Assembly: GCA_947359465.1 (NCBI GenBank)
Contig: OX375872.1
Coordinates: 14,419,018 to 14,483,017, forward strand
Source: Metellina segmentata
Taxonomy: Eukaryota; Arthropoda; Arachnida; Araneae; Tetragnathidae
Reading direction: 5' to 3'
Length of the DNA: 64,000 nt
Shown here: positions 43,946-55,539 of the stretch, one piece after another
Layout of the letters: each line of letters starts with the position of its first letter
How positions within the stretch are numbered: position 1 is the stretch's first letter
Made by a program: the position numbers and the translations under genes
Notes under the pieces: model-generated
The model's database searches: none
The model's input: only the letters and a program-made list of their open reading frames with translations
Told to the model about the DNA's origin: nothing

Positions 43946-44165
43946 CCCTCCTGCTGGTTGTCTCGACGAGCAAAATTGACAAAATCCTGATGGACGAGAT
44001 ATCTCGTCATTAGAAAAACTGGCCTGCTTTTGTTCTCGTCATCATCGAAATTCGGCAATATCTTGACGGATGACGAGGCATTACCGATTTTGCTGATGCA
44101 AATTTTCACTAACAAATTGGTCAGATCTTGATGGACGAGATATCTCGTCGAAACCACTTGGAGGG
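43946..44165. mobile_element. T1 TTAA/palindrome MITE, copy 9
   Basis: TTAA (43942-43945) then CCCTCCTGCTGGTTGTCTCG; right CGAAACCACTTGGAGGG, where the expected TTAA has become CTCA. Complete GACGAGATATCTCGTC palindromes lie near both ends. Confidence 0.8.
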
Positions 44166-44724
44166 CTCAGGGCGTAGAGACGCAATAGCGTTTGGCCATA
44201 CAAGGCAACTGACGAGTGCGAGTTATGATCCCTCGAGGGCGAATCTCGAAACGTGCGAAGTGGATAGAAAAGCGCGGGAGGTTTCAGCCTCACTTTAAAA
44301 TGGGAGTACCCCGGGCAACAACCTTTTCACACTGACGCTACTTCAACAACACGAAGGTGCAAAAACACGAATTGCATTCAAGATTTATTGGCAGACAAGC
44401 GACTTTCTTCTTTCTGGTCGGGAGAAAAGGCAGCATAAAATGTGGGAGTCGTCTCTATTCCGTTGGTTCGCCACAGCCATAAATTCAGAGTATCTTTTCC
44501 CTTTTGTGACCCTCCGCAGTGGACTGAAATTAACGAGGCGTAGAATGCGCCGTCTCGATCAAACCACCGTGAGAGTCTTTGTAATCTGTATGACATATTC
44601 TGATACAATTCCGATCTCGGATGTGCTAAGCAAAATATACTTCGATATTCCCCAAGTGTGAGCATGACTTCGAAACTCATACTTACAAATAACTACTAAG
44701 TACTTGAGTCCTGGTTTATTTCAG
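44166..44724. other. Intronic GC-richer unique sequence
   Basis: Open frames on both strands (44378-44680 minus, 44440-44661 plus) overlap, but neither shows a family motif or splice logic. It could be an unrecognised old element. Confidence 0.35.
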
Positions 44725-45541
44725 TGGAAATTAAGATTAACGTGGACAAATGCCAAACAGTATTTACTAGGAAAAGTATTTGAAAATATCATTCCTCGCG
44801 CGGTCTCCTAATTGTACAAGTACTTGGGGTCGCGATGGAACGAATTAGAATCGAAGCGTTGCGAGTTCAAATCCATCTAAAGACCGTCGTGTACAAAGGA
44901 GGCTGGTGCACGTTAAATTTGTCGTGACCTCAAATGCCCTCACGTTGGTGTGGTGTAGTAGTTTGTAGAATGGGCTGCCATATCGGGTGTGACATCGCCA
45001 TCTGACCGTGGTTCAAAATTACGTGGTGTTGTCCTCGGATCTTTCCCTTGGGGAGTGATCCCGAACCGACACCAATAGCAAATGACTCGTTATTAACTTG
45101 GGGAAAATACAATACATATTAAATTCCTTACAAACATGTTCCTAGCTGCTAGAACTGTCCTATATCCCCTAATTGCTAAGAACTGCAAACTCTCTATTAG
45201 AAACCAGAGGCTCATCTATAATACAAAGATCAGACCAGTAGTCATATATGACAGTCATGTTTGGGGATATGCAGCAAAGACCCATATTGAAAAACTTGAC
45301 ACTTCAAAAGACTACTCTCGGGATATTGGAATAGCCCCTGGTTTTACTGTATAGTAACGTTCAAACTCGTGAAAACTTGGGTGTGTAGGTGTGTTAGAAA
45401 TCCGAAAATATTACACTAAAATACACATTAAATTCTTCCACAGAATGGAACAAATTGATCACACCACTATTCAGCAAATCCCACGATATATTCGTCAGCC
45501 AATTAAGAGTAAAAGATCGAAGGCTATTCTTAATATATAAC
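44725..45541 (+). pseudogene. Jockey-like non-LTR reverse transcriptase, 3' remnant, split by a SINE
   Basis: Before the SINE the frame reads VEIKINVDKCQTVFTRKS, the segment jockey-type enzymes have after the catalytic core. After the SINE it continues with MFLAARTVLYPLIAKNCKLS, then NQRLIYNTKIRPVVIYDSHV, WGYAAKTHIEKLD, and past a frameshift HRMEQIDH, IQQIPRYIRQPIKSKRSKA. This is the thumb and C-terminal region. The YADD core and endonuclease are missing, as expected of a 5'-truncated or degraded copy. Confidence 0.8.
44825..45081 (+). mobile_element. SINE-1 copy nested in the jockey remnant
   Basis: Head fragment GGTCGCGATGG then GCGAGTTCAAATCCATC; body AAGACCGTCGTGTACAAAGG to GGATCTTTCCCTTGGGGAGT and CACCAATAGC. 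It separates two parts of one reverse-transcriptase sequence, so it inserted later. Confidence 0.8.
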
Positions 45542-45896
45542 TTTTCAATTAAGTTTAATTCTAATGCTTAATAATTTTCTAAAAAATTCTTAATCTTTTT
45601 TTTATTGCCCTTAAGCCCTTAAAATGCTTCATTGACTCTCCATTGGCAAAGTTTGATTGCCATATGACGAATGGAAAGGAGCACGACATCTGACCAACGA
45701 CGCTGCAACTTGATCAGCAGTGCTTCTATTGGCTCCCGATTTCCAATCCTTCTTCGACTACGAAAAAAGCTATGCAAACTAAAAACCATTGAATTCCCTT
45801 CAAGTTGACCAGAGTCCTGACAATCCTGGACTAGTCTGTTGAATTTCGGTCAGTTACCCGATCCATATGGATGCAATCTCCTTCTAATCAAGCTAG
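45542..45896. other. Intronic sequence
   Basis: Nothing recognised. Confidence 0.4.
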
Positions 45897-45962
45897 AAAT
45901 CTTGCAGGGAAGACAGCAGGTTGTGGAATTATGCGTGTAACCACCTCGGGGGTTAGGGGATG
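45897..45962. repeat. T2 terminus without its array
   Basis: GGGAAGACAGCAGGTTGTGG, AATTATGCGTGTAACC and CCTCGGGGGTTAGGG match the T2 end at 27893-27986 and 36155-36242. Confidence 0.65.
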
Positions 45963-46079
45963 GTAGGTTACATCAAAATAAACATTTTGATGTCTTCTAA
46001 CTCCGTGGTTAGTATGGAGCGAATGACTGACGCCCACCTGAGACAAAAATAAGTCCCGATTGATATCGTTCAAAATACA

Positions 46080-46390
46080 TGCCGAGCAGTAATCTTATGT
46101 GTGAGAGCTTGTGCTGAAGATGGAAATACCTTCCATTATGCATGAGCCTGTCCTCATACATGTTGATTTCCCTTGTGAAGACATTTTACAGTTACAACAA
46201 TAGATTTAAAACTTTTATACGCCAAAAAATAAGACTTGATCTGAAGAAATTTCGCGCAATCCCAAATGCATGTCGTAATACAGTGATTTGGAACATACGT
46301 TTTCAATGGATTTCTGAAGGATCTACATCTGACATTCATCATCCATTTACATTGAAGCAATTTTTAAAGTACATGTTTTTGTAAATTATA
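46080..46390 (+). pseudogene. Possible mariner-family DNA-binding remnant
   Basis: The plus frame reads NRFKTFIRQKIRLDLKKFRA, IPNACRNTVIWNIRFQWISE and GSTSDIHHP. This resembles the helix-turn-helix of mariner/DUF4817-type proteins (VPSRNTVIRWVxxFRETGS). There is no catalytic part, and confidence is low. Confidence 0.35.
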
Positions 46391-47699
46391 CATTCAATTC
46401 GGATCAAAAAATTGGTAACCAAATTCTCTGTACTAGGGTCATGCCAATTGGGAGAAAATTTCACTCCAGAGGAGGTTGCTTTGTATGCATAGGGGAATAT
46501 ATACGACGGTAGATCATATATAAAGAATAGGTACAGGGTTTCTCAGGAGTAGGAAATTCTCCTTGTCTGAGATGCTTTAAAAAGCATTTCAAGACCATTT
46601 GCCAATCCGAAAAAACGTTGCATGTATAAGAATGCGAGAGTTTATTTACCCTTGGAAAATCGTTCATTGTTTGAACCTTTCGTTTCCTTCAATTTTGTTG
46701 TTTCTGGTAGGTAACGATTTTCCAGACTCCATTTACTATACCAAAAACCTTAGCTTGTGCCGGCATAGAGCAGAAACTGACAAAAAGTGTTACAGCACAG
46801 AAGATTAAAGATTTAAGGTCAAAAACAAAAGTTCTAAACATTTTGATACAGGCATATTTTTTTATACCGAATATGACAATTTATATCTCATCATCATGAA
46901 AAGTATTATTCAGCGCTTTTATAGCTTTCCTAATATTGTCAATTAACGAGTTTGTGCTCTGAGTAGACGTACTAAAGTCACTAGACCATTTAAAAATATA
47001 ATTATTTTATGTATTAAAAATTCACATTTATTCTTTTATAAACAATCAATATACTTGGATATTATTTTTCATTCGTTTGGTACATTGTAGTTGTCCCTTG
47101 TTTCGATGGCGTTTGTCTGAGCCCAAAATGACCAATGGAAGCTCTTTGGGTGAGTACGATTGATCGCTGAATGTGTAGATGAAATTAGATTGCTTTGACT
47201 CGTTGCTCTGTTGGGAATTTCTCCATATAACTATTTTCCAAGGATAATAATAATTTCCAATAATCCGAAGAACATTTAAAAAAAATTCATCACAAAAAAT
47301 ATATTTTAATACATTTTAAAATGGTCCAATTTATTTATCCGCGGAAAATTATTTGTTGTTTGAACCTTGATTTTCTTAAAATTTTGTTGTCCATGGACTG
47401 TTAAGGACTTTCAAGACTGAATTCGCGTTTTTTCGCATAGAAGTTGTTTCTGGTAGTTAAAAGGGTATCAATGCTACATTTGCTCTCCGAAAAACCTTAG
47501 CGTACTCAAGAACGCCCGCGTTTATTTACCACTAAGCGCCTTTTCAAATTTAAGTTGTTTTGGGTAATCGATCGGGAATACACAGAAAGAGCTCTCCTAT
47601 TTCATGGCCAAACAGGCTTAAAGCGCTTTTAAAATCGTCGTTGGAACAGCGAAGAGTGCACGCACCTCAGCTAATGTACTAGACATCCGGTTGGCACGC
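46391..47699. other. Intronic sequence with an interspersed duplication
   Basis: Segments near 46640-46760 and 47330-47510 resemble each other (AAATCGTTCATTGTTTGAAC against AAATTATTTGTTGTTTGAAC; both with TTTTGTTG, GTTTCTGGTAG and AAAACCTTAGC). No exon found. Confidence 0.5.
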
Positions 47700-48085
47700 A
47701 ATGATATTGATCTCGAACGTACGGGTGCAAGTTTTCTTTCACATATATTAGCCCTCAGAGGCTACAGATAAAAATTCCATTCACATAATGTAAAATAGTC
47801 CGACGGTCTCTACAATACGAAATATACGTGCGTTTGGTACTCTATAAAGTATAAATATGAGTAGCTAGTTGCTGATACTCCAGTGCGAAGTTTACTAAAA
47901 CGTATTTCACGTATTTTAGCTCAACGGAGGTTACAGACAAAAATTCCATCGACTTAAAAAAAAAAACACTCCGATGGTCTCTACCATGCGAAATATACAT
48001 GCGTTTGTTGCGTCTGGTACTCTATAAAGGATAACTAGCTCGTTGTATTATTGCTCTAGTCGAAGTTAATTAAAATACCTACCTA
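47700..48085. repeat. Tandem duplication, period about 168-195 bp
   Basis: GAGGCTACAGATAAAAATTC and GAGGTTACAGACAAAAATTC, each followed by GGTCTCTAC and CGAAATATAC and GGTACTCTATAAAG. Confidence 0.8.
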
Positions 48086-48105
48086 TAAAGTACAACATAA
48101 TTTTA

Positions 48106-48892
48106 CAATCTATAACCAAAAAAAAAATCGATGCTCCAAGAAGGAGCAGAATTACAGTGGTGCCGGGCTCGATTCACTTAGAACAATGCTGACTGGGGAG
48201 TAATCGTTAGTGACGAGCCCCCGTTTCCAACTGTGTTCAGACGACAACCGCAGACGGGTCTGGTATACGTCCAGGGCGGCGTGGAAATCCTGCCCTTACT
48301 ATCGCAAGCCACACATGCCCACAACAGGGCGTTATGGTCTGGGGTGCCATCTCCTTTGATAGCCGAACCCCTTCGGTAGTTATTTCTTTAACACTTACAG
48401 CACAGCGTTACGTAGACGACCTTCTACGTGTTTCTGTTCCTCTTGCGACACTCCGGACTTACTTTTCAACAAGACAATCCCCGGTCGCACACGGCACGTG
48501 TTGCTATGAATTGTCTTCATGCTTTCCCAACACTTCCTTGGCAAGCTAGGTCCCCTGATCTTTCCCCCATAGAGCAAATTTGGGAAATTATGAGAAGGCG
48601 ATTGCAACCATCCCAGAATGTTGACCATTGAGTCCGACAGTTGGGAGACAATTTTACAAGAAATTCCGCGGGACACCATCCGGGAACTTTTTCAGTCTAT
48701 GCCACCCCGTGTGAAAACTTCCAACGCTTTATTGACTTCCTCCCTCTGTAACGGTCAAACTCTTGAAGTAAGTCATTCAATTGTTCTGAAATTTCAATCG
48801 TATGTTTTTCTATGTATGTTCTTCACATCCACCCATTTTTATCGCAATCGGAAAACTCCTTCTTGGTGCGTCGATTTTTTTTTGTTATAGTG
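48106..48892 (+). mobile_element. Tc1-like deletion derivative, copy 1
   Basis: 787 bp between TA at 48104-48105 and 48893-48894. Inverted ends of about 40 bp (right end complement CACTATAACAAAAAAAAATC then GACGCACCAAGAAGGAG). The left end is joined directly to the middle of the transposase, as in 51097-51907. The broken frames keep GVMVWGAISFDSRTP, TFQQDNPRSHTARVAMNCL, QARSPDLSPIEQIWEIM and a C-terminal RDTIRELFQSMPPRV. D2-E spacing is 32 residues. Confidence 0.85.
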
Positions 48893-48899
48893 TATTTTT

Positions 48900-49206
48900 G
48901 GGTAGGTCGGTAGTTGAATTAACGTTGTCGTGGAACAAAACAAGGTCTATTGACAACGGTCTGGGTATGTATTCAAATTAGCGTCGCACTGGAGGAATAC
49001 AACCGGCTATTGGTGGCGGTCCGGCATCAGACAAGAAGGGAAAGATACGAGTACAACACCACGTAATTTTAAAGCAGTCAGATGACGAGGTTGAACCTGA
49101 GCTGGGATCCAACTCGACAAATTTGCACACCACGCCAACGTGAGGAAATTTGAGGCCACGACAGATTTAACGTACACCAGCCCTCTTTGTATACGACGGT
49201 CTTTCT
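48900..49206 (-). mobile_element. SINE-1 copy with duplicated tail
   Basis: Two tails in series (GAATTAACGTTGTCGTGG near 48915 and AAATTAGCGTCGCACTGGAG near 48974) precede one body that runs to GTATACGACGGTCTTTC. The tRNA-like head is missing. It lies 7 bp beyond the Tc1 derivative. Confidence 0.75.
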
Positions 49207-49965
49207 TAAAAAAGAGTGAATAGTTCGATGCATCAGTCTTTTACTCTGCATCTAAATCTGATGGGATAGCGAAGAATGAGATATAAGGTCACGGGTATTA
49301 TATTATAGGAGTCTTCCTCGTGATTCTCGTACGCTTCTAGAGGAAAAGAATTGCTCAGACTTAATATCGGGGGATTCTTTTCAGACCTCTTCAAGTTCTT
49401 TCACACTTAATCCAGATTCATTGCTTTTTCGGAGTGTGAAGAAATGGAAAATTTACTCATCGTTCTGATGAAAAGTATTACGTGGAACGGGATAAACGAA
49501 ACTCAAATGCTTCTCATAAAATAAACGAAATACTATCATGGAAAATAATCTGCTTTGAGCCTGAAAGAATGAGATTTGTAATCGGCTTCGACATTCAATT
49601 CAAAAGGAAAAATTGTTTCATATGTTTTTAGAAAAGCTTTTTTTGTCTAGAAAACGAGTTGAGATCAAAACAAATCGAAGACGATAGTTTTGAAATTCTA
49701 TAACAGAATCTGTTAGTTTTGGAAATATTTATATTGTTCTTAGTTATATATTAGTGTGTATTGTTAAGGACTATTAAAACTAAAATAAATTTTCTAAATT
49801 GATTATTACAATTCAATTTAAACACGAGTTTAGTGGAAAACACTCGTTTGAACACACTTTTCGTGTGTTCTAAGTGAAACCTTCAACTCTCTGAGAGCTA
49901 ATGCAAAACGCTTTATGTTTTGCTCGTTCTGCTTGTTTTGTCTCAAACTTCGATGAGCCGCGTTA
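49207..49965. other. Intronic unique-looking sequence
   Basis: No exon or repeat recognised. Confidence 0.45.
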
Positions 49966-50110
49966 CACACGATTGGTTGGTTTTTGGATTGAATGGCGGC
50001 CGTATTTGGCAGTGCTGCAACACACATAAGACATAAGATACCAAGTAATAAACACACACAAAGTTTTACTGACACAGAAGAAAGAAGAACACCCAAGTCT
50101 AATGAGCCCA
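49966..50110 (-). mobile_element. SINE-2 body fragment
   Basis: GGCCGTATTTGGCAGTGCTG, ACATAAGATACCAAGTA and AAAGTTTTACTGACACAGAA match the SINE-2 body; the head is absent. Confidence 0.65.
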
Positions 50111-50449
50111 AAAATCTCAATTTGAAATTGCAATAGTTATTTCATGATTCAGAGTTATACTATTAGCAATTGTTTTTCCAGCTTTCCTTTAAATTTTGTA
50201 TCGAGTTACGACAGTGTTTTTCTAGGGGTTAGATTTTTGGATTGATTCCCCAGTATTTTAAGGAGGCGTACCTAGGAAAAATACTACACTTATACAAATA
50301 GTAATTTTTATGAAAAAAATGTATTAGTGTTGTATAATACATAAATTGTATAATACATTGATAAAAGTTACCATTTGTTGAAGTTGTAAAAATTTTTCGT
50401 CATACCGCGGAACAATTCCTTTTCCAAAATAACACTTAGACTGATTTCT
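50111..50449. other. Intronic AT-rich sequence
   Basis: Nothing recognised. Confidence 0.4.
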
Positions 50450-50965
50450 GATTGAGCCGTCGGTTTGGAGCTAAGACCATGCCTTTTTTAATGTTCGGTT
50501 CAAACCACCACAAAATGATCTTTTTTATCTTTGAATAAATCCCCCTGAGAGCTTTAAAACAGTACCACCCATATTGCGCTCACAATTGTCGAGATAAACA
50601 ATGACAATGTCAAAAGTCTTCATCGGTTCACGAGGAAACAATTTTTAAAACGTCCAGTTCAAACCACCGATAAATGTTCTTCCTATATACGAATAGATTT
50701 TGTCGAGAGCTTTCAAACGATGCCACGTAAAGTCGTGTTGTGCTCACGGTTGTCCAGATAAACCACGATACTGTCAAAATTGTTCACTGTTTCACGAGAA
50801 AGCAATAATTTATATGCTCAAATGCACTAAATACACGAAATACACAATAAAATACACGAAATGTTTCGTCTATTTGAATAGATATTGTCGAGAGCTCTGA
50901 AATGGTACAACACATTGATGTTGCGATCACGACTGTCGAGATAGACTGAGTCAAACGCGGAGCCA
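50450..50965. repeat. Tandem duplication, about 165-180 bp unit, three copies
   Basis: TTGTCGAGATAAACAATGAC, TTGTCCAGATAAACCACGAT and CTGTCGAGATAGACTGAG at about 50587, 50752 and 50934, each preceded by GAGCTTTCAAA-like sequence and a GTTGTGCTCAC-like motif. Confidence 0.75.
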
Positions 50966-51096
50966 CCCCAGAAGTATTGCATCACTTCCCCTGCACTCGG
51001 GAAGGGGATTAACGAGCGAACAATGTATTGCATAATATGCAAATTGGACTCAGTGCCATTTACGATTATGCTAACACGACTAATGTTCGGTACGTA

Positions 51097-51907
51097 CACT
51101 CTATAGCAAAAAATGGGCGCACCAAGAAGATGCGGAATTACAGTGGTGAAGGGCTCGATCAACTTGGAACGGTGCTGAGGACGCATAGTCTTTAGTGACA
51201 AGTCCCGTTTCCAACTGTGTGCTATCGACAATCGAAGACGTATCTGGAGACGTCCAGGGCAGAGTGGGGATCCTGCCCTAACCCCTAACTAGAGCACGCC
51301 ACACATGCACACAAAAGGGCATTATGGTCTGGGGTGACATCTTCTATGATAGCCGAACCCCTTTGGTAGTCTTTTCTAGCACACTTACAGCACAGTGGTA
51401 CGTAGACGACATTATACGACCGGTGGTGTTACCATTCCTTTTGCGACACCCCTGACTTACTTTTCAACAAGATAATGCCCGGCAGCACACGGCACGTGTT
51501 GCTACGAATTGTCTTCAAGCTTTCCCAACGCTTCCTTGGCCAGCTAGGTCTCCTGATCTCTCTACCATAGAGTACATTTAGGACGTTATGGAAAGGTGAC
51601 TGCAACATTCCCAGAATGTTGACCATTGAGCCCGACAGTTGGAGACAATTTGACAAGAAATTTCGCAGGACACCATCCGGGAACTTTTTCAGTCTATGCC
51701 ACACCGGGTGACAGCTTGCATCAAGGCCAGAGGTGGACCAACGTTTTATTGACTCCCTCCCTTTGTAACGGCCAAACTCTGAAATAAATCCTTCAATTGT
51801 TCTGGAATTTTAATCGTTTCTTTTTCTATGTATTTCTTCACCATCCAGCCATTTTTATCGCAATCAGACAACTCCTTCTTGGTGCGTCGGTTTTTTTTTA
51901 TATAGAA
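51097..51907 (+). mobile_element. Tc1-like deletion derivative, copy 2
   Basis: Sister of 48106-48892: same inverted ends (left CACTCTATAGCAAAAAATGG then CGCACCAAGAAG; right complement with CGACGCACCAAGAAGGAG), same junction between left end and transposase middle (GAATTACAGTGG), TA before the left end (51095-51096). Frames read GVMVWGDIFYDSRTPLV, FQQDNARQHTARVATNCLQA, PARSPDLSTIE. D2-E spacing is again 32. Broken by stops and frameshifts. Confidence 0.85.
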
Positions 51908-52540
51908 TATATATTTAACGGCATGACGAATTCAATAAGAATCTATTTTCGTTTTTGTAGGAAAATTCCCCACACTATCAGTCAAATCGGACGTATTCCT
52001 ACAACATCTCTATTTCAGAGCGAAAACTGAAATTTTCAATTTCAAAATCTATAAGGCAAAAATGTTTGACAACTCGTATCTTTTCTTGCCTATCTAAAAT
52101 ACGAACCCCTTTCAGCTCATTTCGCACACATATCAAAACTGCGCAGGTACTAGAAGTATCAATAGATTACGGGCGTAGTTCCTATGGAGCAATGGAAGAA
52201 GAGAAAACATCAACAAAAATTAACGGTCGAACGGTTTTTCAAAACCGAAAAGAACGACATCGAAATAGCCGATTTAGGATCAAACTAGTTTGAGAAATTT
52301 TACGACTGTTTGCGAATTCCTAGGTTGCAGTTAAAAAAAACGGGAAGGGAAAAAGTAGAAAGAAAAGAAAGATTTATACGATCAGCACACACATAGTATC
52401 GAGTTTGAATGTTGCTTGATTCGATGCTAAGCGTTATAGAACTAACTCAAGAGTCACGTATCAGTGTTGATTACTCCAAGCATATTTCAAATTTCATGGA
52501 TCTTCCTTTTTGAAGAGTTGGTCAGGAAAGTTGGGAACAC
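51908..52540. other. Intronic sequence, nothing recognised
   Basis: The plus-strand open frame 52066-52293 has no family resemblance. Confidence 0.4.
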
Positions 52541-52892
52541 CATTTTAAAACTAAGCTTCTATGTGGTATGACTTAAAAATACATTTTTTTTCTCAAATTT
52601 TAATAAATCCTTTACATTTGAAAGAGTTAGAGGAAATAGTAATAATATTTTAAAACTGTTTCTGATAACAAAATGTGTGGGATGATTTTGTAAAAAAATT
52701 TTGATCAAATATCAATGGATCTTTAATTCTTTTAGAGCTAAAGAGGAAAATTATGAATAATATTTTGAAACTAAACTTCTGTGTGGTATGATTTGTATAC
52801 ATTTTTTTCTTTAATAATACTTTAATTAATATTTTATTTTTGAAAGAATTAGGGAGAAAGTTTGGGAATAATATTTTGAAACTAACCTTCTT
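52541..52892. repeat. Tandem duplication, about 110-bp unit, four copies
   Basis: TTTAAAACTAAGCTTCTATG with GTGGTATGA and variants at about 52544, 52650, 52764 and 52875. Confidence 0.75.
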
Positions 52893-53024
52893 GGGGTAAC
52901 ATATGTATCTTACGTGTCAGGTCAAAAGGGGTAAGTCTAAATGGTTACTTCTCGGAATATTAAGTCGAATATTTCACACAAATATTCAAGAAGAAGCATG
53001 CCATAATAAAAATACACTCATGTC

Positions 53025-54549
53025 CAAAACTATCTTTACATACCCAAAAATAATGAATGAAATTCCATGAAATACCCAATCGATGTAATTTATTTTTGCA
53101 GGGAATGTGTGAAAGACAAGCCTAATTAGAATTATCCAATCAAAAGTGTTCAAAAGATTTATGTTATGCAAATCAAGGCGTTACATCATCCGACGGTGAA
53201 TAAAGCGTTTTGCGCAAAGTGAATATCTGAGTGAATTTCTGCAATAGTGTGTGATTTCAGTGTGTAAGGACTCGAAACGGTTTGTTATGGCTCCGAAGTA
53301 TCATTTGGAAGAATTTGTGAAGTGGCGCATTATCAGCCGTTTAGAAGCAGGGCAGATAATCACGGAAGCAGCGAGATGTGTGAATATTTCAAGACACACA
53401 GTCTCTGCGTTATGGAAACAATTTCAGAACTCTGAAATTCCTGTAAGGAAGCCTGGACAAGGTTGTAATCGTATAACAACTGCTTCTCAAGATCGATATA
53501 AGGTAATAATTGCCCGTCGTAACAGGAAGTCTTGTGTTCGGCAGTTAAATTCAGAGCTTGCAGCCGCCACGGAAACTGTTGTATCACGGCAAACTGTATA
53601 CAGAAGTCTTAATGAAAAAGGCCTTTATGCCAGAAAGCCAAGGCTATGTGTATCACTGTCTTCACAAGGGGGAGGGATCGCTTTAATTGATGCGAAAAAC
53701 ATCAGAACAGGAGTCAACACCAATGGACCCATGTTCTCTTTACTGATGAGTCGAGGTCTAGTTTAACATCTGATTCTAAACAATTTTATATCTGGAGGGA
53801 ACGTGAAATCTTCCTTCAAACATTATGGAATGTGACCGTTTGTGATGGTGTGGGGAGGAATAATGGAGGGCGATTGACACACGCCCTTATACGTTTTCAA
53901 CAGAGGATCTGTGACCGACCAGAGATATCGGGATGAGGTCTTAGAACGTTGCGTAAGACTTTTCAGAGGTACATATGAATCTAATTTTTTATTTATGGAC
54001 GATAATGCTAGTCTACATAGAGCAAACCTCGTTGACAAATTCCTTGAAAATAAAGCCATTTCGCGAATACCGTTACCATCAAAATCTTCTGATCTGAACC
54101 CGATAGAGAACTTATGAGACTAACATGCAAAAGAAGTTGCAAGGAGACATCCTCCTCCTAGAGATATAAATGCCCTGAAGAGCGCATTGCTAGAGGAGTG
54201 GAACTTAATTCCCCAAACTGTGGTTAACAATTGCCATTGTTGTAATTAACATTATTGCCAGCATGAAATCACGTTGTAATATGTGTGTACAAGTCAGGGG
54301 CGATCACATTCCATATTAAATTCACAACCTTAATTTTTTTGTCTGAACTCTCCTTGTCACATATTATTGCAATTTTTATGTTTTCATGCTACAGTTTTAT
54401 ATCATATGCAGTGTTCTTAAAATTTGTCGTTTGTATTTGTGTGTTATGATGTTATGTCCCATTCCAGACAAATTCATCAAATTATAGTCCACAGTTTCTG
54501 GGAGAAATCTGTGATTCTATGCATGTAAAGATAATTTTGGACACCAGTG
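53025..54549 (+). mobile_element. Tc1-like element (DD34E) inside repeat Y
   Basis: 1525 bp flanked by TA (53023-53024, 54550-54551). Inverted ends: left CACTCATGTCCAAAACTATC, right complement CACTGGTGTCCAAAATTATC, both continuing TTTACAT. The unoccupied site is visible in the other copy of repeat Y. Confidence 0.9.
53287..54240 (+). pseudogene. Tc1-like transposase, mildly broken
   Basis: Starts MAPKYHLEEFVKWRIISRLE, a helix-turn-helix with EAARCVNISRHTVSALWKQF, then TVVSRQTVYRSLNEKGLYAR. One frameshift near 53680 separates this from the catalytic part: VLFTDESRSSLTSDS (D1), MVWGGIMEGD, then FLFMDDNASLHRANLVDKFL (D2) and SSDLNPIENL (E). 34 residues separate D2 and E. A stop replaces the expected Trp just after PIENL, and further stops follow. 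All three catalytic residues remain. Confidence 0.85.
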
Positions 54550-54826
54550 TAATTGTACTTTAGATTAGTAGATTCATTCAATTCTAATTTTAAGCATATT
54601 ATATTACATTTTAAATTACTGATGCAATCAAAATCTAGAAAAAAAACTTTTTCCCTCGACACGGAAGATATGTCATATGATTTTTAATAAATCTATTATC
54701 AAATTTACATGGCTCTTTTCTTTTTTTGAAAGGAAAACTACCGAGAATATTGACTTTCAACTATCAACGAAAACAGAAAGATAGAATATCTGGTCAAGTT
54801 ACAAATCGTTGTAGAGAGACTCAAAA

Positions 54827-55380
54827 TAAACATTTTTTGTCGAAGAATGTGTCTGGAAATGTCGTGATTAGGTGGTAGAGGAATCCAAAATAAACATTTT
54901 TTGTCGAAAAATGTGTTTGGAAATGCCGTATATAGACAGAGACACAGAATAAACATTTTTTGACGAAGAATGTGACTGGAAATGCCGCGTTTAGGTGGTA
55001 GAAAGACACAAATGAAACAATTTTGTTGAAGAATGTATATCTGGAAATATCGCGTTTAGGTGGTAGTGGAACCCAAAATCAACATTTTTTGACGAAAAAT
55101 GTATGTCTGGAAATGCCGCATATAGACAGGGACCCAAAAAAAATTTCTTGTCGAAGAATGGGTCTGGAAATGCCACGTTTAGGTGGTAGAGGGGCCCAAA
55201 AGAAACATTTTTGTTGCAGAATGGGTCTGGAAATACCGCGTTTAGGTGGTTTAGGAAACCAAAATAACATTTTTTTGTCGAAAAAGGTGTGTCTAGAAAT
55301 GCTGTTTATAGACAGGGACCAAAAATAAAAAAAATTGTCAAAGAATGTTTTTGAAACGCCGCGTTTAGGTGGTGAAAAAC
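54827..55380. repeat. 62-bp tandem array with a-b-a higher-order pattern
   Basis: Nine units begin AATAAACATTTTTTGTCGAA or a variant (54827, 54890, 54948, 55010, 55077, 55137, 55199, 55263, 55325). Unit ends come in two types: a, CGCGTTTAGGTGGTAG, and b, GTATATAGACAGGGACC. The order is a b a, a b a, a b a, so the true period is three units (about 187 bp). Confidence 0.85.
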
Positions 55381-55539
55381 ACTGTTTAGGTCAGTTGATA
55401 TCATCGTTTCTGCGGCGTAAGGCGTCATTCTTCGCTCGGAATTTCAATGGCATGTATCGCTGCACGAATTTCGAGCTCACAAACATGCATCTGATGTATG
55501 GGCTATGAACAGAAACGGACGAGCTGCTGCTCAAAGTGT

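Larger units (their letters stand above)
52895..55480 (+). repeat. Repeat Y, copy 2, with Tc1 insertion and 62-bp array
   Basis: Colinear with the reverse of 15397-16130 once the Tc1 element at 53025-54549 is removed: GTATCTTACGTGTCAGG, GGTTACTTCTCGGAATATTA, AATTTTAAGCATATTATATT, GACACGGAAGATATGTCATA, CTATCAACGAAAACAG, then nine 62-bp units (54827-55380) and ACTGTTTAGGTCAGTTGATA. Confidence 0.8.

Noticed and set aside
44378..44680. 100-codon minus-strand open frame in a GC-richer patch
   Set aside because: No family motif, no matching splice sites in phase with the host gene, and an overlapping frame on the other strand.
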